From: an uncultured Clostridia bacterium
Lineage (GTDB): Bacteria > Bacillota > Clostridia > UBA1381 > UMGS1253
Direction: 5' to 3'
Assembly: GCA_934457145.1 (NCBI GenBank)
Contig: CAKSHP010000015.1
Span: 1-53,032 of the forward strand
Length of the DNA stretch: 53,032 nucleotides
Shown here: one piece after another, positions 15,768 to 25,294 of the stretch
How the letters are laid out: every line of letters starts with the position of its first letter
Position numbering within the stretch: the stretch's first letter is position 1
Translations under genes and position numbers: made by a program
The notes under the pieces: model-generated
Told to the model about the DNA's origin: nothing
The model's input: the letters and a program-made list of their open reading frames with translations, nothing else
Databases searched by the model: none

Positions 15768-17456
15768 ATGTTTTTAAAAAAAGCAAAAGATCCTGACTTT
15801 TGGCGCACCGTCCGCACGGACAGCCGCTACCGTTTTTTTATAGACGATCTTTTAAATCTCTATGAAACCTACGGAAAAGATGAAATAAAGGATATAAACT
15901 ATGATGCCTTTATGACCTATCACAAAACCGGCAGCCGAAACGAATTTGAATACGGCTATTATTTTCCCCGCCGTCTGCGCCTTAATGCCTGCGCAATTTT
16001 ATCTCTTATATATCCTGATAACGAAGAATATTTTTCAAATCTTCAAAACACAATCTGGGCAATATGCAACGAATACTGCTGGTCGCTGCCAAACCACACG
16101 CAAAACTCCGAATTTACCTATAATGACTGCTATATTGATTTATTTGCCGCGGAAACAGGCTATGCCTTAAGCGAAATACGCTATCTTCTGGGCGATCGCA
16201 TGAGCATTTTAATGAACAATCGTATTCACGCGGAAATCGAAAAAAGAATCATAAAATCATTTATAAACAATACATATAATTTTGAAAGAGCAACAAACAA
16301 CTGGGCTTCGGTTTGCGCTTCAAGCGTTGGGTGCACATTTATGTATGAGCGTCCCGATTTGTTTGAAAGTATAAAACCGAGGCTCAACAGCGCGTTTAAA
16401 TGTTTTCTTTCAAGTTTTTACGGCGACGGCGTTTGCCGCGAAGGAATAGGCTACTGGGACTACGGTTTCGGATTTTACACCTGTTATGCTCAGATGTTAT
16501 ACGAATTCACAAAAGGCGAAATAAACCTTTTTGATAATGATAAAATTAAAAAAATTGCCGAATTTCCCTCATATGTATTTTTAAGCGGTGGCGCAACAAT
16601 AAGCTTTGCCGACGGCTCAAAAGACGGCAAAATCTCTTACGGTATATATGGTATGCTCAAAAATGTATACGGCGACATGATAGAAACAATGCAAAAAGAT
16701 CATTATTATATAGGCGATCACTGCGGGCGCTGGTGTCTTCATATCCGCGCAATAGTTTTCTACAATCCCAACACCGATTTTTCATCGCCGGAAGTTTTGG
16801 ACAAAACCTATTATTTAAAAGACTCTGCATGGTTTGCAAAAAAGAATAAAAACTACGGCTTTGCAGCCAAAGGCGGAGACAACAACGAACCTCATAACCA
16901 CAACGATTTAGGCTCGTTCATCTTTTGCACAAACGGGCGCCATGTTCTTTGCGATATAGGCTGCGGTGAGTACACAAAAGACTATTTTGGCGACAAACGC
17001 TATACAATTTTTTGCAACCGCTCTTTAGGTCATAACGTTGCTTTTATAGACGGCAAAGAACAATGCGCCGGCAAAGAGTTTACGGCAAAAATGACTTATG
17101 ATAATAATATTTTATCCATTGACATGATAAATGCATATCCCAAATGCAGCGTAACAAAGCTTGTTCGCAGCTTTGAATTTTTTGAAAGCAAAGTAGTCCT
17201 TTCGGATTTATATGAGTTTTCATCGCCGTGCCCCGTAAGCGAGCGTTTTGTAACATATATTAAACCTGAGGTTTTGGAAAACAAAATAGTTTTGGAGGAT
17301 ACAACCCTCGTTTTTGACAATAAAAACTGGAACGTAAAAATCGGAAGCGAAATAAATATCGCTCATTTAAACAGCGTAAAAGAAACAATCTACACAATTG
17401 ATTTCACGCCTGCTAATAAAACTTTCTCAGAGTTTAAAATGGAGATCTGCATATGA
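15768..17456 (+). CDS. Heparinase II/III-like polysaccharide lyase, cytosolic
   Basis: 562 residues from ATG at 15768. Two in-frame ATGs upstream (15747, 15759) overlap or crowd the GAAAGGA box, so the third is preferred. The first 300 residues form an alpha-helical toroid; the beta-sandwich part begins near 340 with the family's histidine block EPHNHNDLGSF. Heparinase II/III proteins cleave uronic-acid polysaccharides by beta-elimination. No signal peptide, so the substrate is imported. The last four bases overlap the radical SAM gene. The glycan could be a glycosaminoglycan, alginate-like or pectic oligomer; the sequence does not settle it. Confidence 0.8.
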   Translation: MFLKKAKDPDFWRTVRTDSRYRFFIDDLLNLYETYGKDEIKDINYDAFMTYHKTGSRNEFEYGYYFPRRLRLNACAILSLIYPDNEEYFSNLQNTIWAICNEYCWSLPNHTQNSEFTYNDCYIDLFAAETGYALSEIRYLLGDRMSILMNNRIHAEIEKRIIKSFINNTYNFERATNNWASVCASSVGCTFMYERPDLFESIKPRLNSAFKCFLSSFYGDGVCREGIGYWDYGFGFYTCYAQMLYEFTKGEINLFDNDKIKKIAEFPSYVFLSGGATISFADGSKDGKISYGIYGMLKNVYGDMIETMQKDHYYIGDHCGRWCLHIRAIVFYNPNTDFSSPEVLDKTYYLKDSAWFAKKNKNYGFAAKGGDNNEPHNHNDLGSFIFCTNGRHVLCDIGCGEYTKDYFGDKRYTIFCNRSLGHNVAFIDGKEQCAGKEFTAKMTYDNNILSIDMINAYPKCSVTKLVRSFEFFESKVVLSDLYEFSSPCPVSERFVTYIKPEVLENKIVLEDTTLVFDNKNWNVKIGSEINIAHLNSVKETIYTIDFTPANKTFSEFKMEICI

Positions 17457-18388
17457 AAAATCCGTTTATTTATTCTATAGATAATAAACGATATCACACG
17501 CTGAATTATCATTTTTTAAAAACCTTTGGCAAAAAGCTGTATAAAGCCTCTGTTGACGCCGGGTTTTCATGCCCCAATATTGACGGCACCGTTTCGCACG
17601 GCGGGTGCAGCTTTTGCCTTGGCGGTTCGGGATTTTTTTGTAAAAAAGCTCTGTCCGTTACCGAACAGCTTGCCTCAGAAAGCTGCCGGATAGAAAAAAA
17701 GCATGGCATAAATGCGCCTGTTATCGCATATTTTCAGGCGCACACAAATACCTATGCACCGCTTAAAGTTCTTAAAGAAAAATACGAAGAAGCGCTTTCA
17801 TTTAAAAATGTGTGCGGTATTTCAATTGCCACAAGAGCCGACTGTCTTGAAGATGATAAGATAGAATATCTGTCATCTCTTTCAAGAAAAACTTATCTGA
17901 CAGTTGAGCTGGGACTGCAAACCGCAAACGATAAAACCGCAAAACAATTTAACCGCGGCTATGATTTCGGCGTTTTTGAAAATGCATTAAAAAAACTGCA
18001 ATCATGCGGCATACGCACCTGTGTTCACATAATAAACGGACTTTGCGGCGAAGATGAAAATGATATGCTAAACACTGCAAAAACTCTCGGCGCGCTTATG
18101 CCAAATGCCGTTAAGATATCGCTTTTATATGTTCTTAAAAACACAGGTTATGAATCTCTTTACCAAAAAAAGCTCTACACCCCCTTAAGCTTTGATGAAT
18201 ATATAGATATAACCTGCCGCCAGCTTACATATCTTCCGCCAAACTGCGTTATAGAGCGCATAACCGGCGACGGTATAGCAGATTCTTTGATTGCTCCGCT
18301 GTGGAGCAAAAACAAAATCGCCGTGCTCGGAGGAATTGATAAACATATGGCAGAGCTTGATATTTATCAGGGCTGTAAAATAAATTAA
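17453..18388 (+). CDS. Radical SAM protein, YhcC/TIGR01212-like
   Basis: 311 residues, ATG overlapping the previous stop (ATGA). The block CPNIDGTVSHGGCSFC carries the cysteines of the family's unusual 4Fe-4S loop; LTVELGLQTANDKTAK and the later HIINGLCGEDENDM fit the SAM-binding barrel. Members of this family are about 300 residues and are poorly characterised; a tRNA or small-molecule role has been suggested. Operon placement behind a lyase may be only transcriptional convenience. Confidence 0.85.
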   Translation: MKNPFIYSIDNKRYHTLNYHFLKTFGKKLYKASVDAGFSCPNIDGTVSHGGCSFCLGGSGFFCKKALSVTEQLASESCRIEKKHGINAPVIAYFQAHTNTYAPLKVLKEKYEEALSFKNVCGISIATRADCLEDDKIEYLSSLSRKTYLTVELGLQTANDKTAKQFNRGYDFGVFENALKKLQSCGIRTCVHIINGLCGEDENDMLNTAKTLGALMPNAVKISLLYVLKNTGYESLYQKKLYTPLSFDEYIDITCRQLTYLPPNCVIERITGDGIADSLIAPLWSKNKIAVLGGIDKHMAELDIYQGCKIN

Positions 18389-18403
18389 GAAAGGTTACCC
18401 TAT

Positions 18404-18832
18404 ATGGAAAATATACTTGTAAGCGCTTGTTTGTTAGGAGTTTGCTGCCGTTACGACGGCTCGGCAAAGCCAAATGAAAATGTTATAAAATTAAAAGAAA
18501 AATATAATTTAATTCCCGTTTGTCCCGAGGTTTTGGGCGGGCTTAAAATTCCTCATCCGCCCTCTGAAATACAAAACGAAAAAGTTATTTCAAAAAACGG
18601 CGAAGACGTAACTAAATATTTTAAATGCGGGGCAGAAAAAGTTTTGGAAACCGCGTTTAAAAACAATTGCAAAAAAGCGGTTTTAAAAAGCAAAAGCCCG
18701 TCATGCGGCACAGATTTTGTCTATGACGGCACATTTTGCGGAAAACTGATAAAAGGCACGGGAGTTACCGCAAAGCTTCTTTTAAAGCATAATATTAAAC
18801 TGACGGATGAAAATAACCTTTCAAACCTTTAA
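18404..18832 (+). CDS. DUF523 family protein
   Basis: 142 residues. Opens with the family signature ILVSACLLGVCCRYDG and has PVCPEVLGGL and KSPSCGTD, rich in conserved cysteines. Function is unknown for the family; the cysteines suggest metal or thiol chemistry. AAGGT lies upstream of the ATG. Last gene of the three-gene transcript that starts at 15697. Confidence 0.88.
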   Translation: MENILVSACLLGVCCRYDGSAKPNENVIKLKEKYNLIPVCPEVLGGLKIPHPPSEIQNEKVISKNGEDVTKYFKCGAEKVLETAFKNNCKKAVLKSKSPSCGTDFVYDGTFCGKLIKGTGVTAKLLLKHNIKLTDENNLSNL

Positions 18833-18889
18833 TAAAAAATGCAAAAAAGCGCAAAAACATAACGCAAATTATTTTTTTCAACCTGAAAA

Positions 18890-18933
18890 GGCGCGGGGCA
18901 AAAATGAAACCTTTTGCCCCGCGCCCTCTTTTT
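18890..18933 (+). terminator. Strong bidirectional terminator
   Basis: 14-bp perfect stem GGCGCGGGGCAAAA with its complement, 8-base loop, CTC then five T. It serves the DUF523 side and, from the other strand, the 1437-residue protein gene. Confidence 0.92.
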
Positions 18934-18954
18934 ATGCGCATATTACTTCAATTA

Positions 18955-21900
18955 TTATTTTTTCTGAATTGCTCCAAACTCTGTAACCGAGTTCCATAAG
19001 TTAACCGAGTTTCCGAAGCCGAAGTATCTTACATACCTTGCTTTAACGCGGCTTGCAAACCAATATTTTTCTAATTCATCCGAACCCTTGCTGTTTGTTT
19101 CTTCCAAAACTCTTGTCCAGTTTTCGCCGTCCGACGAAACATCAATTGCAAAATAACTTGTTCTAGTGGTTCCGTTCATAACCGCAACACACACGCCGTC
19201 TACATCTTCTTCTTTTCCCATGTCAACATATATCCACTGTCCCTCGCCCTGCGCTGACCAACGCGTACCGAGGTCTGCGTCGCATATATTGATATCTGCA
19301 TTTTCAGGCTGCGGAACATCGCTTGCCTTTATATTTACAACATTTAAGCGTTTCGTGGTTGCATCAAGGTTTGAAAGGTCTGCAATAACTTTAAAGTTAA
19401 TTGCATATGTTGTTGAAAAGCTCGGATCGTTTTTATAAGTTACAGTAACTTTTGCCGGAGCATCAAAGCTTCCCTGTACAACCTCCACATTGCAGTCTTC
19501 GCCTGCAGCTGCGCTCACAGTCGGAACAGCTGCATCCCAGTTTAACCTTTCTGTGTAGGAAAGATTGTTTTTATCGAAGTTATTTATTGTTTTTCCGTCT
19601 ATTAAAATATCGTCTGCCAAAGGATCGGTCCGAAGCTCTCCTTCTTCAACGCTCCAGCTGTCAAGAGCTTTATCTTCGGGCGCTATATTAGCAAGTGCAC
19701 CGTCATACGGCACATATTTTATCTGAACATAAGTATCGCCCGACTTTTTAAAGTGAAGCATAAGCTTTTTATAGCCTTTATTTGCGTTTTGCGTCGGATT
19801 TTTGCTCGTTGCAAGAGGAACAGCGTCCATAACCTCAAGCTTAGCGCCCGTGTTTGACGTTACAATTGCTTTTATGCTCTTGCCGTTAATCGTGAGCTTT
19901 GCGCTGTTTTCGTCTAAGATTTCAACCTCTGCTCCGGTGTGTGCAAACCAATAAACTTCGCTTTCATCTTTAAGATTAAATTCATCTCTTATAGTAACGC
20001 TTCTGCGGTCGTCGCCAAGCTTATACCCTCTCTTTGCAGAGGTTACGGCGTTTTTATATGCGTCTGTCAAATTCATTACTGCATATGCGCTGCGGTTTGA
20101 CGTCTGCATTTTTTCAACCGGCGAGAATACGTTGTTATATAACTGTCCGACATCGTCGCTCGGATTTATAACATAAAGATTGTGTCCTTCGGTACGTATT
20201 CTGTAGTAGTCATAGCGTTTTCCCGTGCCGTGTTCTATAACGGAATAAGTCTCTGAGCCCAAATCATCTATAAATCTTTCGCCGAGCATATCTATAACAT
20301 AGTTGCCCGAATCCATATGGTGATGATTTACAGTTGTGTATCCGCCGTGAGCCGATACATAAGCCGCAGCCTTTGAATCCCACGAACCTCTCATAGACAC
20401 AAGTTCAACATCTCTGTAGTAACTGTCGAGCGGAAGCGTTATTTTTGAAGGTGTTGTGTCCGTATTAAACCACAATATGTCATAAAGGCTTCCCGAAAAA
20501 CTAAAATCATTCATCTGTTTTAGCCTTATCCTTGCAAGGTCGGGCTGATTATACTGCTTTGCAACCCAGAATATTACCGCAGAGTTATTTTTTGAATTGT
20601 TTCCCGTATCATGATACGGGTTTGTATATCCCGTAGGTCCGCAGGCATTAAGTGCATATGTTCCCATTTTGTCCATAGCCGGCGCTTTTGTTAAATTAAA
20701 ATCCGTTCCGAGAGCGGTATTTAAAGAATCGTCCATACGTGCAATAAACCTTGCCGTTCCGTCCCAATAAGAAATACCCTCCATCCATGCACCGTCCGGA
20801 TAAAAGCTTTTAAGCATATATTCCTGTGCGCGGACTGCCTTTGAAATAAGATCTGCACAAAGCTCGGGATACGCTTCGTAAACTGCAAGCGCCGCACATG
20901 TGATTGAACCGTTTACCCATGGATTCCAGTTGTGGTCAACCATAACCCACCAGTTATATGAGTTTTGATTATAATATGCTTTTTCCGTAACAGAAAGAGA
21001 ATATTTATAAAGAGTTTGCTCAATAAACTTTCTCTGCTCGGGTGTCCATGCGTCATACATCCAGTCATAGCAAAGAGCAACACCATAGCTCATTTCTCCA
21101 ACATCAAGGTAATGGCTCGGGTTCCAGTCGGGGAACTGCGCAATTGCCTCCATTGCCTTATAGCTGTGGTCGGCATATTTTTTATCGCCCGTCATGATAT
21201 ATGCAAAGCCACAGTATGAAAATATGTCAGACGCTACCGACGACTGGCTCAAAAGTCTTTTTCCGTCCGGAATTTCATATTTCGGCACAGTCTGTTTTTC
21301 AACATATGTATCGGCTTTCTTTATAGCTGCGTCAATCCAGTTTTTCATATATTCGTTTGTCTGGTACGAGTTTTTTATTTTTTCAAAACCGGCAGCATTT
21401 GTATAAATTCTCGGGTGTGACGGAGCATTCTTTTTAAATGCGGCGTCAACTGCCTGAGCGTCCGGGCGTTCATAGAGCATAAAGTTATTTATCGCCTCTA
21501 TATTGTCATCCGTAAGTTCGGCTGCTTTATCGGATATAATTATAAGTCCGCGGTCGTTATATTCAACCTCTTTTGAAAGCACCTTTTCGCAAAGCGCACG
21601 CAGCGGAAGCATTGTGCGGTTGTCTATAATTTCAGCCGGTGCGTCGAGTTCATATAAAGAGCCGTCGGCAAGAGTCATTTGGTTTTTGCCGATTGTTATT
21701 TTAGCATTGCCGTCTATAACTGCGGTTTGAGTTTCTGCCACCCAGTCAACATCGCATCCCAAAGCCTCCGACACTGCGCGAACCGGCACCAATGTGCGGT
21801 TATTTTTTATTTGGGCACCGGTGTCTAATATGCTTTTTTGTCCGTGATGGAAAATGCTTTGCGCACTGATATTTAAAACAACCGTGTTTTCCCCGATTTG

Positions 21901-23268
21901 ATTTATCAGATTTATTTCGCTGTCGCTTGTCACGGGAATAATGCTTCTCTTCGGCGGAAGCTCGCCTTCTTTAATTTCCCTCAATGTTTTTCCTTCATAC
22001 ACTTTCACATTGTCAACATATAACGACTTTCCGTAAGAATTTTTGTTTCTTGAAAGGTATATTCTCCAAACCGCCGGATCTGCAAATTCATTTTTTGACG
22101 CAAACACAACGCCGCCCTCCGCAAACTTGCCGTCTACATACAAATCCGTGTTGTTATTTGAAGTGTCTATAACAAACGAAATTTTTGTCCACTTTCCTTT
22201 TTGCAGCGTTGCAACCTTTTTGGAAATCGGCGTATAGTAAACATCGCCGTTATCCCTGATGCTCACGGGCGCATACTGTTTGTTTGCGCTGTCTTTAAGT
22301 CCGAAAAGGTTTCCCGTAATTCCCGGCTCATCTATGCTAAAGCTTGCCTCAAGCACCAAAAACCTCGGTGCGCTTGAAATTGCGATGTCTGCAAAACAAT
22401 CGTTTAAGTTTTCATCGTTGATCTTAGAAGTCATTTTTAAAAACGTGTTGTTATTTTCGGTTATAAAATTTGCTTCGTTTGTTTTTGCCGTTATCGATAT
22501 GCCATCGGCAGGATTCTGGTCTTTTTCGTCATAAGTGCGGTTATATAAAATCGCAAGACCTGCTTCCCCCTCCGTGTCTTTAACGTTTGGCAAAACATTT
22601 GTATCAGCCTCAGAAAAATCAACTTTCATCGGTTCTTTTGCTTCATAAATCTGATAATTATCAATGTCTATACTCGTAGCGTTACCCGAAATATAAAGCC
22701 GGCAAAAATCAAGCACGCCGAAATCGCTGTTTAATTTCTCATCTTTTACAACTATTTTACCGTCAAGATATATCTGCGCTTTTTTTGCCTTAAAGTCAAC
22801 AGCCATATCTATATGCTGCCATTTATTCGAAAATGAAAACACTTTCTTTGAGCCGCATTCAATATCCTTTGAATTTCCCTTCAAAAGATATATATCATTT
22901 TTTTCTTTGTCGCGCAGCATAAAATTAAAGCCCGACACGGCATTCGGTTTTTCGCTTTTTATATCAAACGAAAACACAATATTGTCTGCCGTGTCCTTTA
23001 CTGCATACTGCAAAAAGCAATCCTTTGAATTCTGCGCATCCGTAACCGCAAGGCGCAAAAATTTGTTATTTTCTTCGCTTTCCTGAGTGATTGAATTTGT
23101 TTTTGCATACAAAAGCATATCTCCTCCGGAAATGTCTTTGCTTTCATAGCTTCTGCTGTAATACACTTTCGTTTCCGCTCCGCCTTCATTTTCCGCCGCA
23201 AATACCGCCGGCATAAAAGATGAAAACATAACGGAAAGTGAAACAACAATTGCCGCTAATTTTTTCAT
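18955..23268 (-). CDS. Secreted multidomain heparinase II/III-like protein
   Basis: 1437 residues. Signal peptide at 1-24. Two LamG-like jelly-roll modules (about 28-212 and 230-425, each with an F-x-DNVK/DNYQ-type ending). A copper-amine-oxidase-N-terminal-like 'stalk' domain (about 455-565) shows two repeats of NNRTLVPVRAVSEALG type. An alpha-toroid follows (about 590-920), then a heparinase II/III beta-sandwich with NHHHMDSGNY, and a C-terminal F5/8-type C carbohydrate-binding module (about 1290-1437). No SLH or sortase motif. Probably an extracellular lyase for uronic-acid glycans, kept near the wall by its modules. It has its own promoter. Substrate unknown. Confidence 0.85.
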   Translation of the reverse strand: MKKLAAIVVSLSVMFSSFMPAVFAAENEGGAETKVYYSRSYESKDISGGDMLLYAKTNSITQESEENNKFLRLAVTDAQNSKDCFLQYAVKDTADNIVFSFDIKSEKPNAVSGFNFMLRDKEKNDIYLLKGNSKDIECGSKKVFSFSNKWQHIDMAVDFKAKKAQIYLDGKIVVKDEKLNSDFGVLDFCRLYISGNATSIDIDNYQIYEAKEPMKVDFSEADTNVLPNVKDTEGEAGLAILYNRTYDEKDQNPADGISITAKTNEANFITENNNTFLKMTSKINDENLNDCFADIAISSAPRFLVLEASFSIDEPGITGNLFGLKDSANKQYAPVSIRDNGDVYYTPISKKVATLQKGKWTKISFVIDTSNNNTDLYVDGKFAEGGVVFASKNEFADPAVWRIYLSRNKNSYGKSLYVDNVKVYEGKTLREIKEGELPPKRSIIPVTSDSEINLINQIGENTVVLNISAQSIFHHGQKSILDTGAQIKNNRTLVPVRAVSEALGCDVDWVAETQTAVIDGNAKITIGKNQMTLADGSLYELDAPAEIIDNRTMLPLRALCEKVLSKEVEYNDRGLIIISDKAAELTDDNIEAINNFMLYERPDAQAVDAAFKKNAPSHPRIYTNAAGFEKIKNSYQTNEYMKNWIDAAIKKADTYVEKQTVPKYEIPDGKRLLSQSSVASDIFSYCGFAYIMTGDKKYADHSYKAMEAIAQFPDWNPSHYLDVGEMSYGVALCYDWMYDAWTPEQRKFIEQTLYKYSLSVTEKAYYNQNSYNWWVMVDHNWNPWVNGSITCAALAVYEAYPELCADLISKAVRAQEYMLKSFYPDGAWMEGISYWDGTARFIARMDDSLNTALGTDFNLTKAPAMDKMGTYALNACGPTGYTNPYHDTGNNSKNNSAVIFWVAKQYNQPDLARIRLKQMNDFSFSGSLYDILWFNTDTTPSKITLPLDSYYRDVELVSMRGSWDSKAAAYVSAHGGYTTVNHHHMDSGNYVIDMLGERFIDDLGSETYSVIEHGTGKRYDYYRIRTEGHNLYVINPSDDVGQLYNNVFSPVEKMQTSNRSAYAVMNLTDAYKNAVTSAKRGYKLGDDRRSVTIRDEFNLKDESEVYWFAHTGAEVEILDENSAKLTINGKSIKAIVTSNTGAKLEVMDAVPLATSKNPTQNANKGYKKLMLHFKKSGDTYVQIKYVPYDGALANIAPEDKALDSWSVEEGELRTDPLADDILIDGKTINNFDKNNLSYTERLNWDAAVPTVSAAAGEDCNVEVVQGSFDAPAKVTVTYKNDPSFSTTYAINFKVIADLSNLDATTKRLNVVNIKASDVPQPENADINICDADLGTRWSAQGEGQWIYVDMGKEEDVDGVCVAVMNGTTRTSYFAIDVSSDGENWTRVLEETNSKGSDELEKYWFASRVKARYVRYFGFGNSVNLWNSVTEFGAIQKK

Positions 23269-23316
23269 AACTTTTTATCCTCCTTTTGTTGTTTAAATGC
23301 AAACTGCTTTGTATAT

Positions 23317-23345
23317 ATTATATATCACCGCCAAAAAAAAGTCTA
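23317..23345 (-). promoter_or_regulatory. Promoter of the 1437-residue protein gene
   Basis: Minus strand: TAGACT, 17-base spacer, TATAAT; 48 bases before the start, with AAAGGAGG between. The intergenic stretch 23346-23513 holds nothing else recognisable. Confidence 0.6.
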
Positions 23346-23513
23346 TATTTTTATTTGATTTGGCTTTGTTTTTTTGTATTGTTTTTTGTTAAAGAGCTTT
23401 TTATTTGTTGCAATCTCACAAATTATTTTTTTATTTTTATGCAATAGGTACATTGATATAAATATATTGCTGTAAATTTTATTGCTAATTTTTAACATGT
23501 ATAAGTTAGTATA

Positions 23514-23542
23514 TTGACTTTTTTTAATTTCGGCAGTATAAT
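23514..23542 (+). promoter_or_regulatory. Promoter of the TIM-barrel epimerase gene
   Basis: TTGACT, 17-base spacer, TATAAT: near-consensus. Confidence 0.75.
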
Positions 23543-23575
23543 AAAACAAAATCAAAGCACAAGGAGAGTATGTAT

Positions 23576-24388
23576 ATGTATGAGGTTGGTATTTCAACTT
23601 TTCAGTCGGAAACCGATAAATCTTTTTTTAAAAGCTTAGCCGGCGGCGGAATTTATAACATTGAAATTTCAAGATCGGATTACGATGGTTTTAACTTTAT
23701 AAAAACGAAAAAGCTTGCAGATGAACACAATATAAACATCTGGTCGCTTCATCTTCCTTTTATGCCGTTTGAAACGCTTGACCTTTCATCTGCCGATAAA
23801 AGTATAAGAAACCACACTGTAGACGAACTGAGAAAAATTATTAAAAAAGCCTCAGATATCGGCATTGATAAATTTGTTGTTCATCCGAGCGGAGAACCGA
23901 TTTCAGATGATGAGCGTCCCGAACGTTTAAAATATGCAAAAGAAAGCCTTTCATATCTTGCAGACACCGCCGGGGAAAGCGGCGCGGTTATCTGCGCAGA
24001 AGATCTGCCGCGAACATGCATAGGCCATTCGGTTGAGGAGATGAAGTTTTTAACATCAGACGACAACCGTCTTAAAATTTGTTTTGACACAAATCACATA
24101 ACAATCCAAAATCCTGAGGACGCAATTTTAGCTTTGTCGGACAAAATCGTCACGCTCCATATTTCAGATTTTGATTTTGAAGATGAACGCCACATGCTCC
24201 CCGGCGAGGGAAAGATTAACTGGAACGCAGTTTTATCATCATTAAAAAAGATTAACTACAGCGGAATATGGCTTTACGAAGTTGTAAAATCTCCTAAAAC
24301 AATTGTCCGTTCAAGGGATTTAACCCCTGCGGACTTTAAAAGAAACGCCGGGCAGATTTTTGCCGGCAAGGCTTTAGATATAATTTAA
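23576..24388 (+). CDS. Sugar phosphate isomerase/epimerase-like TIM barrel (AP endonuclease 2 superfamily)
   Basis: 270 residues from ATG at 23576; an ATG six bases earlier sits too close to AAGGAG. Xylose-isomerase-like TIM barrel: WSLHLPF, FVVHPSG, AEDLPR, CFDTNH, LHISDFDFEDERHMLPGEG and the C-terminal WLYEVV give the His/Glu/Asp metal ligands of the family. It should act in the cytosol on a keto-sugar, with a divalent metal. A role in processing sugars released by the neighbouring lyases is likely but the substrate is not identifiable. Confidence 0.82.
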   Translation: MYEVGISTFQSETDKSFFKSLAGGGIYNIEISRSDYDGFNFIKTKKLADEHNINIWSLHLPFMPFETLDLSSADKSIRNHTVDELRKIIKKASDIGIDKFVVHPSGEPISDDERPERLKYAKESLSYLADTAGESGAVICAEDLPRTCIGHSVEEMKFLTSDDNRLKICFDTNHITIQNPEDAILALSDKIVTLHISDFDFEDERHMLPGEGKINWNAVLSSLKKINYSGIWLYEVVKSPKTIVRSRDLTPADFKRNAGQIFAGKALDII

Positions 24389-24412
24389 TGCTTATGCATT
24401 AGAAAGTAAGTT

Positions 24413-24449
24413 TTAAAAAAATCAAGGCGATAATTGCCCTGATTTTTTT
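24413..24449 (+). terminator. Bidirectional terminator
   Basis: AAAAAATCA and GGC pair with GCC and TGATTTTTT (one mismatch). It separates convergent genes. Confidence 0.75.
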
Positions 24450-24452
24450 AAT

Positions 24453-25115
24453 TTATATAACATATAAGAATATCGAAAAGAAATGCAAAACGCTTCCTAT
24501 AACAACAAAAATATGAAAAATCCCGTGAATAAACTTTTTCTTTTTTCCTATCACATAGAGCACAGCTCCTATTGTGTAGCTTATTCCTCCCCACAATAAA
24601 AGGCGCATGGCATTTATGCCTGCCGACGCAATTATCGGCTTTACGGCAATAACTATAACCCATCCCATTAATACATAAGTAATCAAACTTATAACCTTAT
24701 ATTTTTTTAAATCTATTGCATTAAACGTTATTCCGGCTGCCGCTGCCGCCCATATAATTCCAAAAAGCGTCCACCCGAGAGGACCTCTTAAAGAAACTAA
24801 CGTATACGGCGTGTATGTTCCGGCTATAAGAAAAAATATACTGCAATGGTCAAGCACGCGAAACACCTTTTTTGCCCTGTTCACCTTAAGCGCATGATAT
24901 ATCGACGACATACAGTAAAGTATGATAAGCGATCCTGCATATATGCAGCTTGCCACAACTGCCCACGCATCGCCGTGCATTGCCGACCTTACCACGCAAA
25001 GCACGAGCGCCGCAACTCCCAAAAGCGCTCCGAGTCCGTGAGATATCGAATTTAAAAGTTCTTCGGCAAGCGAATATGTCGGAATTTCAATAGCGTTTTT
25101 TTCTTTTTTGCCCAT
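24453..25115 (-). CDS. Hemolysin III / PAQR-family membrane protein
   Basis: 220 residues from ATG at 25115 (AAGAAAGGA 9 bases upstream; earlier in-frame starts overlap that box). Seven membrane segments. The superfamily's zinc ligands are present: SISHGLG and SSIYHAL early, LDHCSIFF in the middle, HGIFHIFVVIG near the end. Bacterial members (YqfA, hemolysin III) affect membrane fluidity or were named from weak haemolysis; an intramembrane hydrolase activity is proposed for the superfamily. No virulence role should be read from the name. Confidence 0.9.
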   Translation of the reverse strand: MGKKEKNAIEIPTYSLAEELLNSISHGLGALLGVAALVLCVVRSAMHGDAWAVVASCIYAGSLIILYCMSSIYHALKVNRAKKVFRVLDHCSIFFLIAGTYTPYTLVSLRGPLGWTLFGIIWAAAAAGITFNAIDLKKYKVISLITYVLMGWVIVIAVKPIIASAGINAMRLLLWGGISYTIGAVLYVIGKKKKFIHGIFHIFVVIGSVLHFFSIFLYVI

Positions 25116-25227
25116 TTTCGTCATTCCTTTCTTCAAAACTCATCACGTAGTTTTCAAAACCATGTTATCACGATTTGCCTTATTTGTCAATACATTTTCA
25201 AAATGTTTACATATTTTTTAATAATGC

Positions 25228-25256
25228 TTGAATTTTATCTGATTTTCATATATACT
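25228..25256 (+). promoter_or_regulatory. Promoter of the DUF2156 gene
   Basis: TTGAAT, 17-base spacer, TATACT. Confidence 0.6.
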
Positions 25257-25294
25257 ATATATAAGACAAAAAAACAAAAAAGGTATGTGATAAT

